Assembly (NCBI RefSeq): GCF_007846085.1 | Contig: NZ_VOEJ01000011.1 | Span: 25,112-89,111 of the forward strand | DNA from: Mucilaginibacter pallidiroseus | GTDB taxonomy: Bacteria > Bacteroidota > Bacteroidia > Sphingobacteriales > Sphingobacteriaceae | Direction of reading: 5' to 3' | Length of the DNA stretch: 64,000 bases | Part shown: piece by piece, positions 27,614 to 35,498 of the stretch | How the letters are laid out: each line of letters begins with the position of its first letter | Numbering within the stretch: the stretch's first letter is position 1 | The notes under the pieces: model-generated | Told to the model about the DNA's origin: nothing | Database searches by the model: none | What the model saw: the letters and a program-made list of their open reading frames with translations, nothing else | Translations under genes and position numbers: made by a program

Positions 27614-27694
27614 CTTAACTATTGTCGGTGAATTCAGGCCGTAGCGGTAATGGATTATTAAATCTCCGCCGCTTGTTACTTAATTATTCAATTT

Positions 27695-27814
27695 CGCCGA
27701 TACGATATTTCGCCGTTTAACTTTGGCATAATGACGAAGGAACGCCGTTGTTATACATAGCATTATTTAATGAGCTGATTATTAATATCTTAAGTTTATG
27801 GCACGATGTTTTAA
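27695..27814 (+). promoter_or_regulatory. Palindrome plus -24-like box upstream of the 96-residue gene
   Basis: A palindrome-family site (CGATACGATATTTCGCCG within 27695-27715) is followed about 85 bp later by TATGGCACGATGTTTTAA (27797-27814). The -24 block TGGCACG is perfect, the -12 block TTTAA is weak. Confidence 0.4.
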
Positions 27815-27865
27815 AGGTATGGTCTTTAGATTCTAATATTATGATAAACTGTAAATCAAACCGTT

Positions 27866-28156
27866 ATGAACATTTCGTCTAAAAACAACAGGAAGCTGAA
27901 CAGCTCGATAACACGCCGGGTGATCGAACTGCATTCAAAAGGTTACGATCAGGATTTTATGATGCTGACAAATCGTCTGCTCTGTATTCAGAATAATGAA
28001 GATATTGCTGCCAGTGCGGTCCAGATCCGTGTCGTCGATCAGGGGTACGATCATGTTGACCGCTGCTTTAAATATATCCACACAATAGATACATTCAACG
28101 GACAGAAGGGTGTACTGATCGCTGACGGGATCTTTACGAATGCCCTCATACACTGA
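27866..28156 (+). CDS. Small conserved-type protein, function unknown
   Basis: This 96-residue soluble protein has the pattern LHSKGYDQDF early and GQKGVLIADGIF late. This resembles a small Bacteroidota family often labelled phosphoribosylpyrophosphate synthetase in databases, although such proteins are far too short to be that enzyme. No catalytic motif is visible. It stands alone between the efflux operon and a GNAT gene, behind a palindrome and a -24-like box. Confidence 0.55.
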   Translation: MNISSKNNRKLNSSITRRVIELHSKGYDQDFMMLTNRLLCIQNNEDIAASAVQIRVVDQGYDHVDRCFKYIHTIDTFNGQKGVLIADGIFTNALIH

Positions 28157-28274
28157 TTTTTTCACCCGGCGATGAGCAGAATTGGCGACTTTGGTCCCCC
28201 AATGCAAAATAAACTGGTCCATGTTACACGACTGTCCCGGAGATAACTTTGTCTGAAATTTTAATTGAAGACTT

Positions 28275-28706
28275 ATGTTATGTAAAAAAGTACAGTCGGC
28301 TGAGGATATTGATAAATGCAAAGATCTTATTCTGGCGTTCAGGCCCCACCTCGACGCGGGAGGTGTATCAGATCAGGTAACAAGAATGATCAGAGACGGA
28401 GGATTCGAAATTGTCTATGCAGTTGATGAAAACACCAATAATGCGATGGCATTTGCCGGGTACAGAAAATACGAGATGCTAAGGACCGGAAAGATCATTT
28501 ATATTGACGACATGTATACCGCACCGGAAAGCCGGAAGAAAGGCTGCGCGGCGGCGCTTCTTGGTTTTATAGAATCTGAAGCAAGAGAGCAGGAGGTACA
28601 GAGTATACACCTTGACAGCGGATACGCCCTGCATCCCGCTCACAGGCTTTATCTGAATCAGGGTTATATACTAGCCTGCAACCATTTTGCAAAACCACTT
28701 GCATAA
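28275..28706 (+). CDS. GNAT family N-acetyltransferase
   Basis: This 143-residue protein has the GNAT fold: strand beta4 IIYIDDMYTAPESRKKGCAAALLGFIESEA contains the acetyl-CoA loop (R-K-K-G-C-A replacing Q/RxxGxG/A), then SIHLDSGYALHPAHRLYLNQGY as the C-terminal motif. Substrate unknown; the short form resembles small-molecule or peptide acetyltransferases. Confidence 0.85.
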   Translation: MLCKKVQSAEDIDKCKDLILAFRPHLDAGGVSDQVTRMIRDGGFEIVYAVDENTNNAMAFAGYRKYEMLRTGKIIYIDDMYTAPESRKKGCAAALLGFIESEAREQEVQSIHLDSGYALHPAHRLYLNQGYILACNHFAKPLA

Positions 28707-28715
28707 TGTTTGCGG

Positions 28716-28736
28716 CCTTGCCGGTCACCGGCAAGG
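28716..28736. terminator. Perfect hairpin after the GNAT gene
   Basis: CCTTGCCGG/CCGGCAAGG form a perfect 9-bp stem with a three-base loop, 10 bp after the stop codon. The following sequence (TACATTTCTCC) has only a weak T run, so it may be a terminator or an RNA-stabilising hairpin. Confidence 0.5.
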
Positions 28737-28783
28737 TACATTTCTCCGGGAACTGCTCTCAAAGATGACAATTAAAGAGTTTT

Positions 28784-28821
28784 ATATCTTTAATAAAGCT
28801 TTAGATTTGTATTAAAGATAT
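28784..28821. promoter_or_regulatory. Inverted-repeat operator overlapping the Rrf2 start codon
   Basis: ATATCTTTAATA (28784-28795) and TATTAAAGATAT (28810-28821) are perfect 12-bp inverted arms separated by 14 bases. The right arm contains the first two bases of the Rrf2 ATG. This is a natural autoregulatory site for a dimeric Rrf2 regulator. Confidence 0.6.
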
Positions 28822-29257
28822 GGGCGTTTTTTCCAGGACTTGCGAGTATGCGATGCGTGCGGTTTTTTTTATCGCTCACCGGACTCCTGACGGATCAAGG
28901 GTGGGAATAAAAGATATCTCGGAGGGTATTGATTCACCCGCTCATTTTCTGGCTAAGATACTGCAGGACCTGAGCAGGAGGGGGATAATCAATTCGGCAA
29001 AGGGGCCGAACGGTGGTTTCTACATGACCGAGGAAAATCTCTCCCGGCCACTCAGTGATGTGGTGGAGGCTATTGACGGCGTGCAGATCTTTAAAGGCTG
29101 CGCGCTTGGCCTGAAACAATGTTCTGTGAAGAACCCATGTCCGCTTCATCATGAATTCAAAGCCATAAGAAATGATCTTACTAAACTCCTTAACGGAACT
29201 TCGATAAAATCATTTAATGAAGATTTGCTGAATGGTATGACATCCTTGAAAAAGTAA
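28820..29257 (+). CDS. Rrf2 family transcriptional regulator (NsrR/IscR-like)
   Basis: This 145-residue regulator has the Rrf2 winged helix: MGVFSRTCEYAMRAVFFIA, recognition region SPAHFLAKILQDLSRRGIINSAKGPNGGFYM, then three cysteines in GCALGLKQCSVKNPCPLHH (C-X8-C-X5-C by count), the usual [2Fe-2S] or [4Fe-4S] ligand loop. A sensor of NO, iron-sulfur status or redox is expected. It is followed 125 bp later by a DoxX gene. A perfect inverted repeat overlaps its start. Confidence 0.9.
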   Translation: MGVFSRTCEYAMRAVFFIAHRTPDGSRVGIKDISEGIDSPAHFLAKILQDLSRRGIINSAKGPNGGFYMTEENLSRPLSDVVEAIDGVQIFKGCALGLKQCSVKNPCPLHHEFKAIRNDLTKLLNGTSIKSFNEDLLNGMTSLKK

Positions 29258-29381
29258 CTATATATTTTGTTGCGTGAACCGGCAGAGTGCCGGCAGGGCG
29301 ATCTTTCTGGACCCCTGTCTCTGGACCCGCTGGACCACACGAACTGCTTTTTCCGACGTAATTTTGATAAAAAAAATCAAT

Positions 29382-29822
29382 ATGAAATCACAAGCAAATG
29401 CGTTACCCCAATTGATAGCCAGATTCGCTCTCGGCATCGGCTTTCTGTTACCTGTTGCAGACAGGTTAGGTCTTATGGGGGCGCCGGGTTCAGGTGTTAA
29501 CTGGGGAGACTGGAAACATTTCACAGCCTATGCGCATGTTATTATGTCTTTTTTACCTGAAAGCATAAGCAATTTTGGGGCTTTGATCGCAACGATCGCC
29601 GAGATCATATTCGGTGTTTGCCTGTTACTTGGCTTTAAGTTAAAAGCTAATGCCTTTGGCAGCGCTGTACTGACCCTGCTTTTCGCGTTTAGCATGATCA
29701 TTTCCGAAGGTCTTCTTGCCCCCTTTAAATACCCGGTATTTGTATTTGCGGGCGCTGCATTGTTACTGACCTCCACCGAAGATCCTAAATGGAGTATAGA
29801 CAGCGTACTTAATGAGAAATAA
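29382..29822 (+). CDS. DoxX-like membrane protein
   Basis: This protein of 146 residues has four membrane helices; MKSQANALPQLIARFALGIGFLLPVADRLG is the first. An upstream frame to 29274 is not supported because the DoxX domain starts at 29382. It is clearly related to the C-terminal domain of the NDH-2/DoxX fusion (shared DR-GxxGAPG-NWG-W and LGxIATIxE patterns). DoxX proteins are linked to quinone or thiol redox reactions, but the exact role is unknown. It follows the Rrf2 regulator and is a candidate target. Confidence 0.82.
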   Translation: MKSQANALPQLIARFALGIGFLLPVADRLGLMGAPGSGVNWGDWKHFTAYAHVIMSFLPESISNFGALIATIAEIIFGVCLLLGFKLKANAFGSAVLTLLFAFSMIISEGLLAPFKYPVFVFAGAALLLTSTEDPKWSIDSVLNEK

Positions 29823-30002
29823 TTCTTCGCTTCAAAAGATAATAAAGCGGTATCCGCTCCGTGTTCATTGTGAAACCGGTTAATTTTTATGTCAGTGGAT
29901 CTGGCCGATTTGTTAAGGTAGCGATTTACTGCTGGATGCTCCGCTTTTAATATCAGAATAGCATCAATATACTTTTTTGTCAATTTTATAACAAAACCCA
30001 AT

Positions 30003-30638
30003 ATGGCTGCAGGTAAAAGAAAATTTGTATCAAATTCCCAGGATTCAGTCCGAATGTTCAAGAGTGATTTTTTTGAAGCTCTGTCTAAAGTTCATTTTAC
30101 TGTCCCGCTGTATCTTTTTATACCGGTTATTATTTATTGCTTTTACAGATCAGCCCTTATAGATATGGCTTTATGGGAATATCCGGTCGATTTTCTTGCA
30201 GGGATGCTGATTTGGACAATTGTTGAATATGTGATGCACAGATACGTTTTTCATTTTGAGCTCCCGGGCACGATCGGCAGAAGGCTGCACTTTATCATAC
30301 ATGGTGTACACCACGATTACCCGAGCGACAGGCTGAGGCTCGTAATGCCTCCTTCGCTGAGCATACCTCTTGCTATCGGTTTTTTTTATCTTTTCAAAGC
30401 CTGCATTCCCGACAGGTATTTCTGGTTTTTCTTCGGCACATTTTTGATTGGCTATCTTATCTATGACATTGGTCATTACGCTATGCACCACTTTAACTTT
30501 AAAAGCGGCATATTCAAAAAGATCAAACACCATCATATGCGTCATCATTACCAGGAACCGGAAAAAGGTTACGGTGTAAGTTCTCCGCTCTGGGATCATG
30601 TCGTAGGATCAGTGTTTACAAATAGAACGGAAAAATAA
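30003..30638 (+). CDS. Fatty acid hydroxylase / sterol desaturase family membrane protein
   Basis: This 211-residue integral membrane protein has the di-iron histidine clusters of the superfamily: HRYVFH at about 79-84, HGVHHDYP at about 100-107, HYAMHH at about 159-164, and HHHMRHHY at about 177-184. The length and histidine pattern match fatty acid 2-hydroxylase-like enzymes that hydroxylate lipid acyl chains. It stands just upstream of the MocR gene in the same direction with almost no gap. Confidence 0.88.
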   Translation: MAAGKRKFVSNSQDSVRMFKSDFFEALSKVHFTVPLYLFIPVIIYCFYRSALIDMALWEYPVDFLAGMLIWTIVEYVMHRYVFHFELPGTIGRRLHFIIHGVHHDYPSDRLRLVMPPSLSIPLAIGFFYLFKACIPDRYFWFFFGTFLIGYLIYDIGHYAMHHFNFKSGIFKKIKHHHMRHHYQEPEKGYGVSSPLWDHVVGSVFTNRTEK

Positions 30639-30677
30639 TTTAATTTGAACGCCGGTGTCCCCAAGCGGACTCCTATA

Positions 30678-32156
30678 ATGAAAATAATGCTTCCTTTCAA
30701 CAACCTTATCGTCACTGACCGTAATTCGCAGGTCGGCATTGCTGCACAGATCAGCGATCAGATCATCAAACTGATCAGGGATGGCGTCGTTGTACCGGGC
30801 GCATTACTGCCGGCCACCCGCATACTTGCCGGGCTGATCGGCGTCAACCGTAAAACGGTAAACAAAGCTTATGAAGAACTACTGAACCAGGAATGGATCG
30901 AATCGGTTCCGCGCCAGGGATTCCGGGTAAAAATTAATCTTCCGCTGATCAAGCCTCGTTCCTTCCAACCGGTAAACAAGTTTGAGCAGACCGACCGTCA
31001 GCAGCCGGCCTATATTGAAAAGGATGAGATACCTAAACTTAGTAAGCGCCGGATACCGGACTATGAACTTTTAGTCACTGACGGACTGCCTGATTACCGG
31101 CTTACGCCGCATAATGATATGCAGCGGGAGTATCGCAAGCACCTTGATAATAAAGCGCTTAACAGAGCAACGTATTTCCTCGACCAGGGAGGGCATCCTT
31201 CTTTAAAGAATGCGACAGCATCTTTCCTTAACGGTTCAAGGGGATTGAATGTGGCCGAAGAGAATGTGCTGATCACCAGAGGAGGGCAGATGGCAATTTA
31301 TCTGGCAATAACACTTTTGGTCGCCAGGGGGGACGAAGTGGTGGTCACGGAGCCAAACTACGTTTTCACCGATGAGACCTTTTTGAATGCCGGTGCAGTC
31401 ATTAACCGGGTAGGAGTAGACGAAGACGGGTTGATCATAGAGGAATTGGAAAAGATCCTTGAGGATAAGCCTGTAAAAATGCTCTACCTTGCTCCGCATC
31501 ACCATCACCCCACAACTGTTACCATGAATTCGGAGAGGAGGCTGAAGCTTCTTCAGCTGATGTCCAGATATGATTTCTGGGTAATCGAGGATGACTACGA
31601 TTATGACTATCATCATAGTAACCGCCCGATATTGCCGTTATCTACCAGCTGTCACAGCGGTAAGATCATATACGTCGGTTCCTATAGTAAACTACTAGGC
31701 CCGAGTGTGCGCTTAGGATTTATGATCTCAGCACCCAAGGTCATCCAGCGGGCGCTTCACCTGAAGCGCCTTTTCGATCTTAAGGGAGACGTTTTTAACG
31801 AATATGTACTTGCTCAAATGATCATGTCCGGGGCGCTGGACCATCATATACAGAACGTCAACAGGTTATACGCTGCACGCTGTGCACTGATGGCACAACT
31901 CTTTGACGAAATGCTTGGTAATAAGGTTTCATTCACCATACCTCAGGGAGGACTGGCCTTGTGGGTGAAGTTTCACGAGAAGTATGACCTGAAGCAGCTG
32001 ATCCGAAAAGCTGCGGAGCAGGGTTTGCATCTGATCGGGAATGCCTGCTTTAACCCGGCATCACCGCATAATAATTCCATCAGGCTGGGTTTTGCTTCAC
32101 TTGTCGAGGAAGAAATCATTAGGGTCACCAAAATCCTTCAGCAACTTTTATCTTAA
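30678..32156 (+). CDS. MocR/PdxR-type GntR regulator with aminotransferase domain, copy 1
   Basis: This protein of about 492 residues has an N-terminal GntR winged helix (AAQISDQIIKLIRDGVVVPGALLPATRILAGLIGVNRKTVNKAYEEL) and a class I aminotransferase-fold domain that binds PLP (VIEDDYDYDYH, and YSKLLGPSVRLG with the Schiff-base Lys). ATG 30678 is preferred over the TTG at 30645. A segment reads APHHHHPTTVTM, where most MocR proteins have PSHQFPTG-like sequence; the second MocR in the window shares this. It precedes the cupin-SDR pair in the same direction and is its likely regulator. Confidence 0.9.
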   Translation: MKIMLPFNNLIVTDRNSQVGIAAQISDQIIKLIRDGVVVPGALLPATRILAGLIGVNRKTVNKAYEELLNQEWIESVPRQGFRVKINLPLIKPRSFQPVNKFEQTDRQQPAYIEKDEIPKLSKRRIPDYELLVTDGLPDYRLTPHNDMQREYRKHLDNKALNRATYFLDQGGHPSLKNATASFLNGSRGLNVAEENVLITRGGQMAIYLAITLLVARGDEVVVTEPNYVFTDETFLNAGAVINRVGVDEDGLIIEELEKILEDKPVKMLYLAPHHHHPTTVTMNSERRLKLLQLMSRYDFWVIEDDYDYDYHHSNRPILPLSTSCHSGKIIYVGSYSKLLGPSVRLGFMISAPKVIQRALHLKRLFDLKGDVFNEYVLAQMIMSGALDHHIQNVNRLYAARCALMAQLFDEMLGNKVSFTIPQGGLALWVKFHEKYDLKQLIRKAAEQGLHLIGNACFNPASPHNNSIRLGFASLVEEEIIRVTKILQQLLS

Positions 32157-32385
32157 TAAAGCTGTTTTTTTATATCCCTGAAATACAGGATATTAAATTT
32201 ATTACGCAAATTAAAACTTCATACTTTGTCGCCGGCTGTTGCCCAGGTAGCGTTCCGGGTGTGTAACGCCAAGAGGCGGTCGTGGTGGTCCCCGTTATGT
32301 ATCATCGCTGGCCCATTAGGTGGTCCACGGGGCAGGGTAAATTTGTAACGACAATGGCAATGAAGCCTTGCCTAAATATTACCAA

Positions 32386-32814
32386 ATGAAAAAGATAACG
32401 TTGCTGACTTTTATTACAGCATTATTATTTACAGGTATCGCCTGCGCTCAGCATAACGCTCATGAAGATGTAACAGCAACACCGCCCAAGGTGATCTTCT
32501 CAAAATTGCTGAATACCCCATCATTGAAGAATCAGGAATTTAAGATGGTTGTTGTGACCTTCGCTCCGGGCGAAACTTCCTCAGGACACCGTCATCCGAT
32601 CCCGACTTTCGGTTATGTACTGGAAGGTGAACTCGAATCGACCTTTGAAGGAAAAGTTTACCGTTACAAAGCCGGTGATACATTTTATGAAGAGCCGGAT
32701 GGCCTGCATAACGGCACCCGTAATGTCAGCGCCGATAAACCCGCCAGATTGCTGGCCATATTTATAGGTGATGCAGGCACACCGTTCCTTGTTCCTGAAA
32801 AGCATGGTAAATAA
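32386..32814 (+). CDS. Secreted cupin-domain protein, copy 2
   Basis: This protein of about 142 residues has a signal peptide (MKKITLLTFITALLFTGIACA) and one cupin domain with HRHPIPTFGYVLEGELE and EEPDGLHNGTRN. It is very similar by eye to the cupin at 2959-3384. The ATG at 32386 is preferred to a TTG at 32368. It lies 229 bp downstream of the MocR gene and 45 bp upstream of the SDR gene. Confidence 0.87.
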   Translation: MKKITLLTFITALLFTGIACAQHNAHEDVTATPPKVIFSKLLNTPSLKNQEFKMVVVTFAPGETSSGHRHPIPTFGYVLEGELESTFEGKVYRYKAGDTFYEEPDGLHNGTRNVSADKPARLLAIFIGDAGTPFLVPEKHGK

Positions 32815-32859
32815 TTAATTATCAGAATATTATACATCTAAAAGCTCAATTATAAATTT

Positions 32860-33609
32860 ATGAAAATCTTAATTATCGGAGCAACCGGCCTGATCGGATC
32901 GAAAGTCGCTCAAAAACTGCAATCTCTCGGCCACAGCGTTGTCGCCGGTTCTTCATCAATAGGAATTAATGCACTGACAGGCGACGGTCTGGAAGAGGCT
33001 TTAAAAGAAACGGACGTGCTGATTGACCTGATCAATTCTCCTTCATTTGAAGAAGGTCCTGCTGTCGACTTTTTTACCAGAACCGGTAACAACCTGGTTG
33101 CTGCAGCGAAAGCGGCAGACGTTAAACACTATGTCATTTTATCGATCGTAGGAACCGATGTCATGCAAAATATAGGTTATATGAAGGCTAAAAAAATACA
33201 GGAAGACCTTGTCAAAGAGTCAGGTATCCCGTACACGATCATCAGAAGCACACAGTTCCATGAATTCGTACCAGTGATCGCCGATATCGCAACACAGGAA
33301 AACCGTGTCCATGTTTCGACACTGGATTTCCAGCCGATAGCAGCTGAAGATGTTGCCGGTTTCGTAACCGCTTTATCGTTAGAACCGCCGTTAAACGATG
33401 TGGTCGATATAGCCGGTCCGGAACGCGAGGATATGAGCACATTTACGGAAAATTATCTTTCAGCCAGGAAGGATCAGCGTATGGTCGTACCAAACGACAA
33501 CCGCGAATATATCGGTATTGCCGTTCCTCAGTCAGCCCTTGTCCCGGCCGGCGTTGCAAAACTAGGGAACACGACATTCGCACAGTGGATAGGTAATCAG
33601 ACATTGTGA
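32860..33609 (+). CDS. NmrA-like NAD(P)-binding SDR family protein, copy 2
   Basis: This 249-residue protein has GATGLIG at the N-terminus, HYVILSIVGT at about 92-101 and IPYTIIRSTQFHEF. It is a paralogue of 1994-2749 and 60591-61337. It forms a cassette with the cupin 45 bp upstream and probably the MocR regulator further upstream. Rossmann-type nucleotide binding is well supported; the substrate is not. Confidence 0.87.
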   Translation: MKILIIGATGLIGSKVAQKLQSLGHSVVAGSSSIGINALTGDGLEEALKETDVLIDLINSPSFEEGPAVDFFTRTGNNLVAAAKAADVKHYVILSIVGTDVMQNIGYMKAKKIQEDLVKESGIPYTIIRSTQFHEFVPVIADIATQENRVHVSTLDFQPIAAEDVAGFVTALSLEPPLNDVVDIAGPEREDMSTFTENYLSARKDQRMVVPNDNREYIGIAVPQSALVPAGVAKLGNTTFAQWIGNQTL

Positions 33610-33631
33610 AATTGATTTTCTCATGAAAAGA

Positions 33632-33660
33632 AGGGGGCGGGATGATTTCCTGCCCTTTTT
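33632..33660 (+). terminator. Terminator after SDR copy 2
   Basis: A G-rich/C-rich stem (GGGCGGGA/TTCCTGCCC, with G-T pairs) is followed by TTTTT, about 25 bp after the SDR stop codon. Confidence 0.65.
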
Positions 33661-33863
33661 GATGCTACATGCAATGTTACTGATTCACACATCAGTCCTT
33701 ATGAATATTCATTCCGGTGATCGTGTTAATGTTTGGTCTGTCTCGTAAGCTCGCCTCAACGAAAGTTCAGGGCCTCATTTAGTTAAAGTGATTATTAAAA
33801 ATAAGTATATTTATTAATCAAATATCTATGTTTTATATATGAAGCGTTTTTTTGGAAAATATG

Positions 33864-33892
33864 AAAGCTTCGCAGAGATACTGCGAAGCTTT
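33864..33892 (-). terminator. Terminator of the flavohaemoglobin gene
   Basis: AAAGCTTCGCAG/CTGCGAAGCTTT is a perfect 12-bp stem with a five-base loop, lying 27 bp beyond the hmp stop codon on the minus strand. Confidence 0.65.
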
Positions 33893-33918
33893 GGTACATA
33901 ATGATCTGAGACCACCGG

Positions 33919-35127
33919 TTAATTCAACTGTATCGTCTGGGGTCCGAATTCTTCAAAGAATATGAATGACCTGTCGACCCCTGCTGCGATAAGATCGTTA
34001 TAATTTTTCGTTATGAACGATGCTGGTCCGCAGATATAATACTCGCTGTTCGGCGCAAAATTCGCTGTATCAACGCGCTGAAGATCGACCCAGCCGTTGC
34101 GAACAAATTCAGGGTCTGCATCCGTGTCCACTGCATCATAGAAAATATGTCCTTCGAAATTTGCCTCTGTTTTCCATTTTGCTAAAGCGTCATGAAAGGC
34201 ATGAACCCGCCTGTTCCGGCAGCCATGTATCCAAGCCTTCGGACGATCGCTACCGGATGCGATCAGTTCTTCCATCATGCTGACCAGCGGGGTCTGACCT
34301 ACGCCGCCACTGATGAACACAACCGGATTTTCTGAAGCAGCAAGAACAAAGTTTCCGGCAGGAGCAGAAACGTCGATAATGTCGCCGGTATTTATGAAAT
34401 CATGCAGTCTGTTACTGACCATACCATTTAGGTTTAGCTCGGCCCCAAATTCCCTCTTGACAGAAATCCTGTAGTAATCCCCGTTCGGTGCACAGGAAAT
34501 ACTGTACTGCCGAGGCTGGAACAGATTCAGCTGCGGTATAAATATCCTGACACTGATAAATTGCCCGGGTCTGAAATCAGCGATTTTACCGCCGTCAACA
34601 GGATACAAATAAAATGAAGTGATCTCATCGGACTCTGCTGTTTTTCGTTTGACTGCAAACGGACGCCAGCCGGTCCAGCCACCCTCGGTATCTGCAAGTT
34701 TCTGGTAGATCTGTCCTTCGTGATTGGCCATGAGTTCGGCAAGCTGTCCGTATGCCACGGTCCAGGCTGCTATGAGTTCTTCCGATGCAAGATCACCCAA
34801 GACCTCCTGAATAGAGGCGATCAGGTGTTTTCCGACAATGCGGTAGTGTTCAGGTCGGATACTCAGACTGGTATGCTTCTGACCGATGGCATCCAGTACG
34901 GGAAGCAATACCGAGGGATTTTCTATGTGTTCAGCGTAGGCAAGCACGGCCATAGCAAGTGCCGTCTGCTGTTTTGCATTTTGCTGGTTACCCATATTGA
35001 AAACGTTTCTTAATTCCGGATGGTGGGTAAACATCCTGCTGTAAAAGTATTTAGTCAGTGTAACGCCATGTTCTTTTAGAATTGGTACGGTGCCCCTCAC
35101 AAGGTCTTTTTGCGCATCTGTTATCAT
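33919..35127 (-). CDS. hmp: Flavohaemoglobin, nitric oxide dioxygenase
   Basis: This 402-residue enzyme oxidises NO to nitrate with O2 and NAD(P)H. Residues 1-140 form the globin domain with the proximal His in IGQKHTSLSI (about residue 85) and QHTSL-like context; then a ferredoxin-reductase FAD domain with RQYSIS and a NAD domain with GGVGQTPLVSMME and a C-terminal YICGPASFI and FEEFGP motif. This is the full Hmp length. The upstream region holds an inverted repeat that could be an Rrf2/NsrR-type operator; the Rrf2 regulator is 5 kb away. Confidence 0.95.
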   Translation of the reverse strand: MITDAQKDLVRGTVPILKEHGVTLTKYFYSRMFTHHPELRNVFNMGNQQNAKQQTALAMAVLAYAEHIENPSVLLPVLDAIGQKHTSLSIRPEHYRIVGKHLIASIQEVLGDLASEELIAAWTVAYGQLAELMANHEGQIYQKLADTEGGWTGWRPFAVKRKTAESDEITSFYLYPVDGGKIADFRPGQFISVRIFIPQLNLFQPRQYSISCAPNGDYYRISVKREFGAELNLNGMVSNRLHDFINTGDIIDVSAPAGNFVLAASENPVVFISGGVGQTPLVSMMEELIASGSDRPKAWIHGCRNRRVHAFHDALAKWKTEANFEGHIFYDAVDTDADPEFVRNGWVDLQRVDTANFAPNSEYYICGPASFITKNYNDLIAAGVDRSFIFFEEFGPQTIQLN

Positions 35128-35498
35128 AATTTAAAAAGTTGTTTGTAAATCAATTTGATAAAGCAAAAATATATAATAAAAGATAAAAAGGTATTTTATT
35201 ATTCTATTTGTTTTAACTGTGGCAATTTCGTGACATTATTATATTTACCGTGAAGATCACAGCAGACTAGTTCCAGTGGAAACGCCTTTTAGTGTTAAAA
35301 AATGCCGCCCGAACTGAGGTGTTTTCAGTGTGATTTTGCGTAGCGAGGGAAGTGACAGCTTTGGTCGGATCTTATATAGATTTTACACTTAGGGAAAAAC
35401 TTATTGACTTCTTATTTCGGAATATTCATGATCTGAGCTATATTTAGAACTTGATAAAAGTCGCAGTATAAGGCGGCAAAATCTCGTTTTATTATTTA
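35128..35498. other. Divergent promoter region between hmp and the orphan kinase
   Basis: About 370 bases without a gene. The hmp-proximal part is AT-rich with the possible operator above; the rest shows no clear palindrome of the CG-flanked family and no strong -24/-12 box. Confidence 0.5.
35175..35200. promoter_or_regulatory. Possible operator upstream of hmp
   Basis: AATAAAA (35175-35181) and TTTTATT (35194-35200) are inverted arms, 48-73 bp upstream of the hmp start; TAATAAAAGATA inside it resembles the Rrf2 operator arm TATTAAAGATAT. AT-rich sequence makes chance matches likely. Confidence 0.3.

Noticed and set aside
32285..32335. Repeated GGTGGTCC-like segments upstream of the cupin
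   Set aside because: Only two partial copies, no symmetric operator or promoter element.
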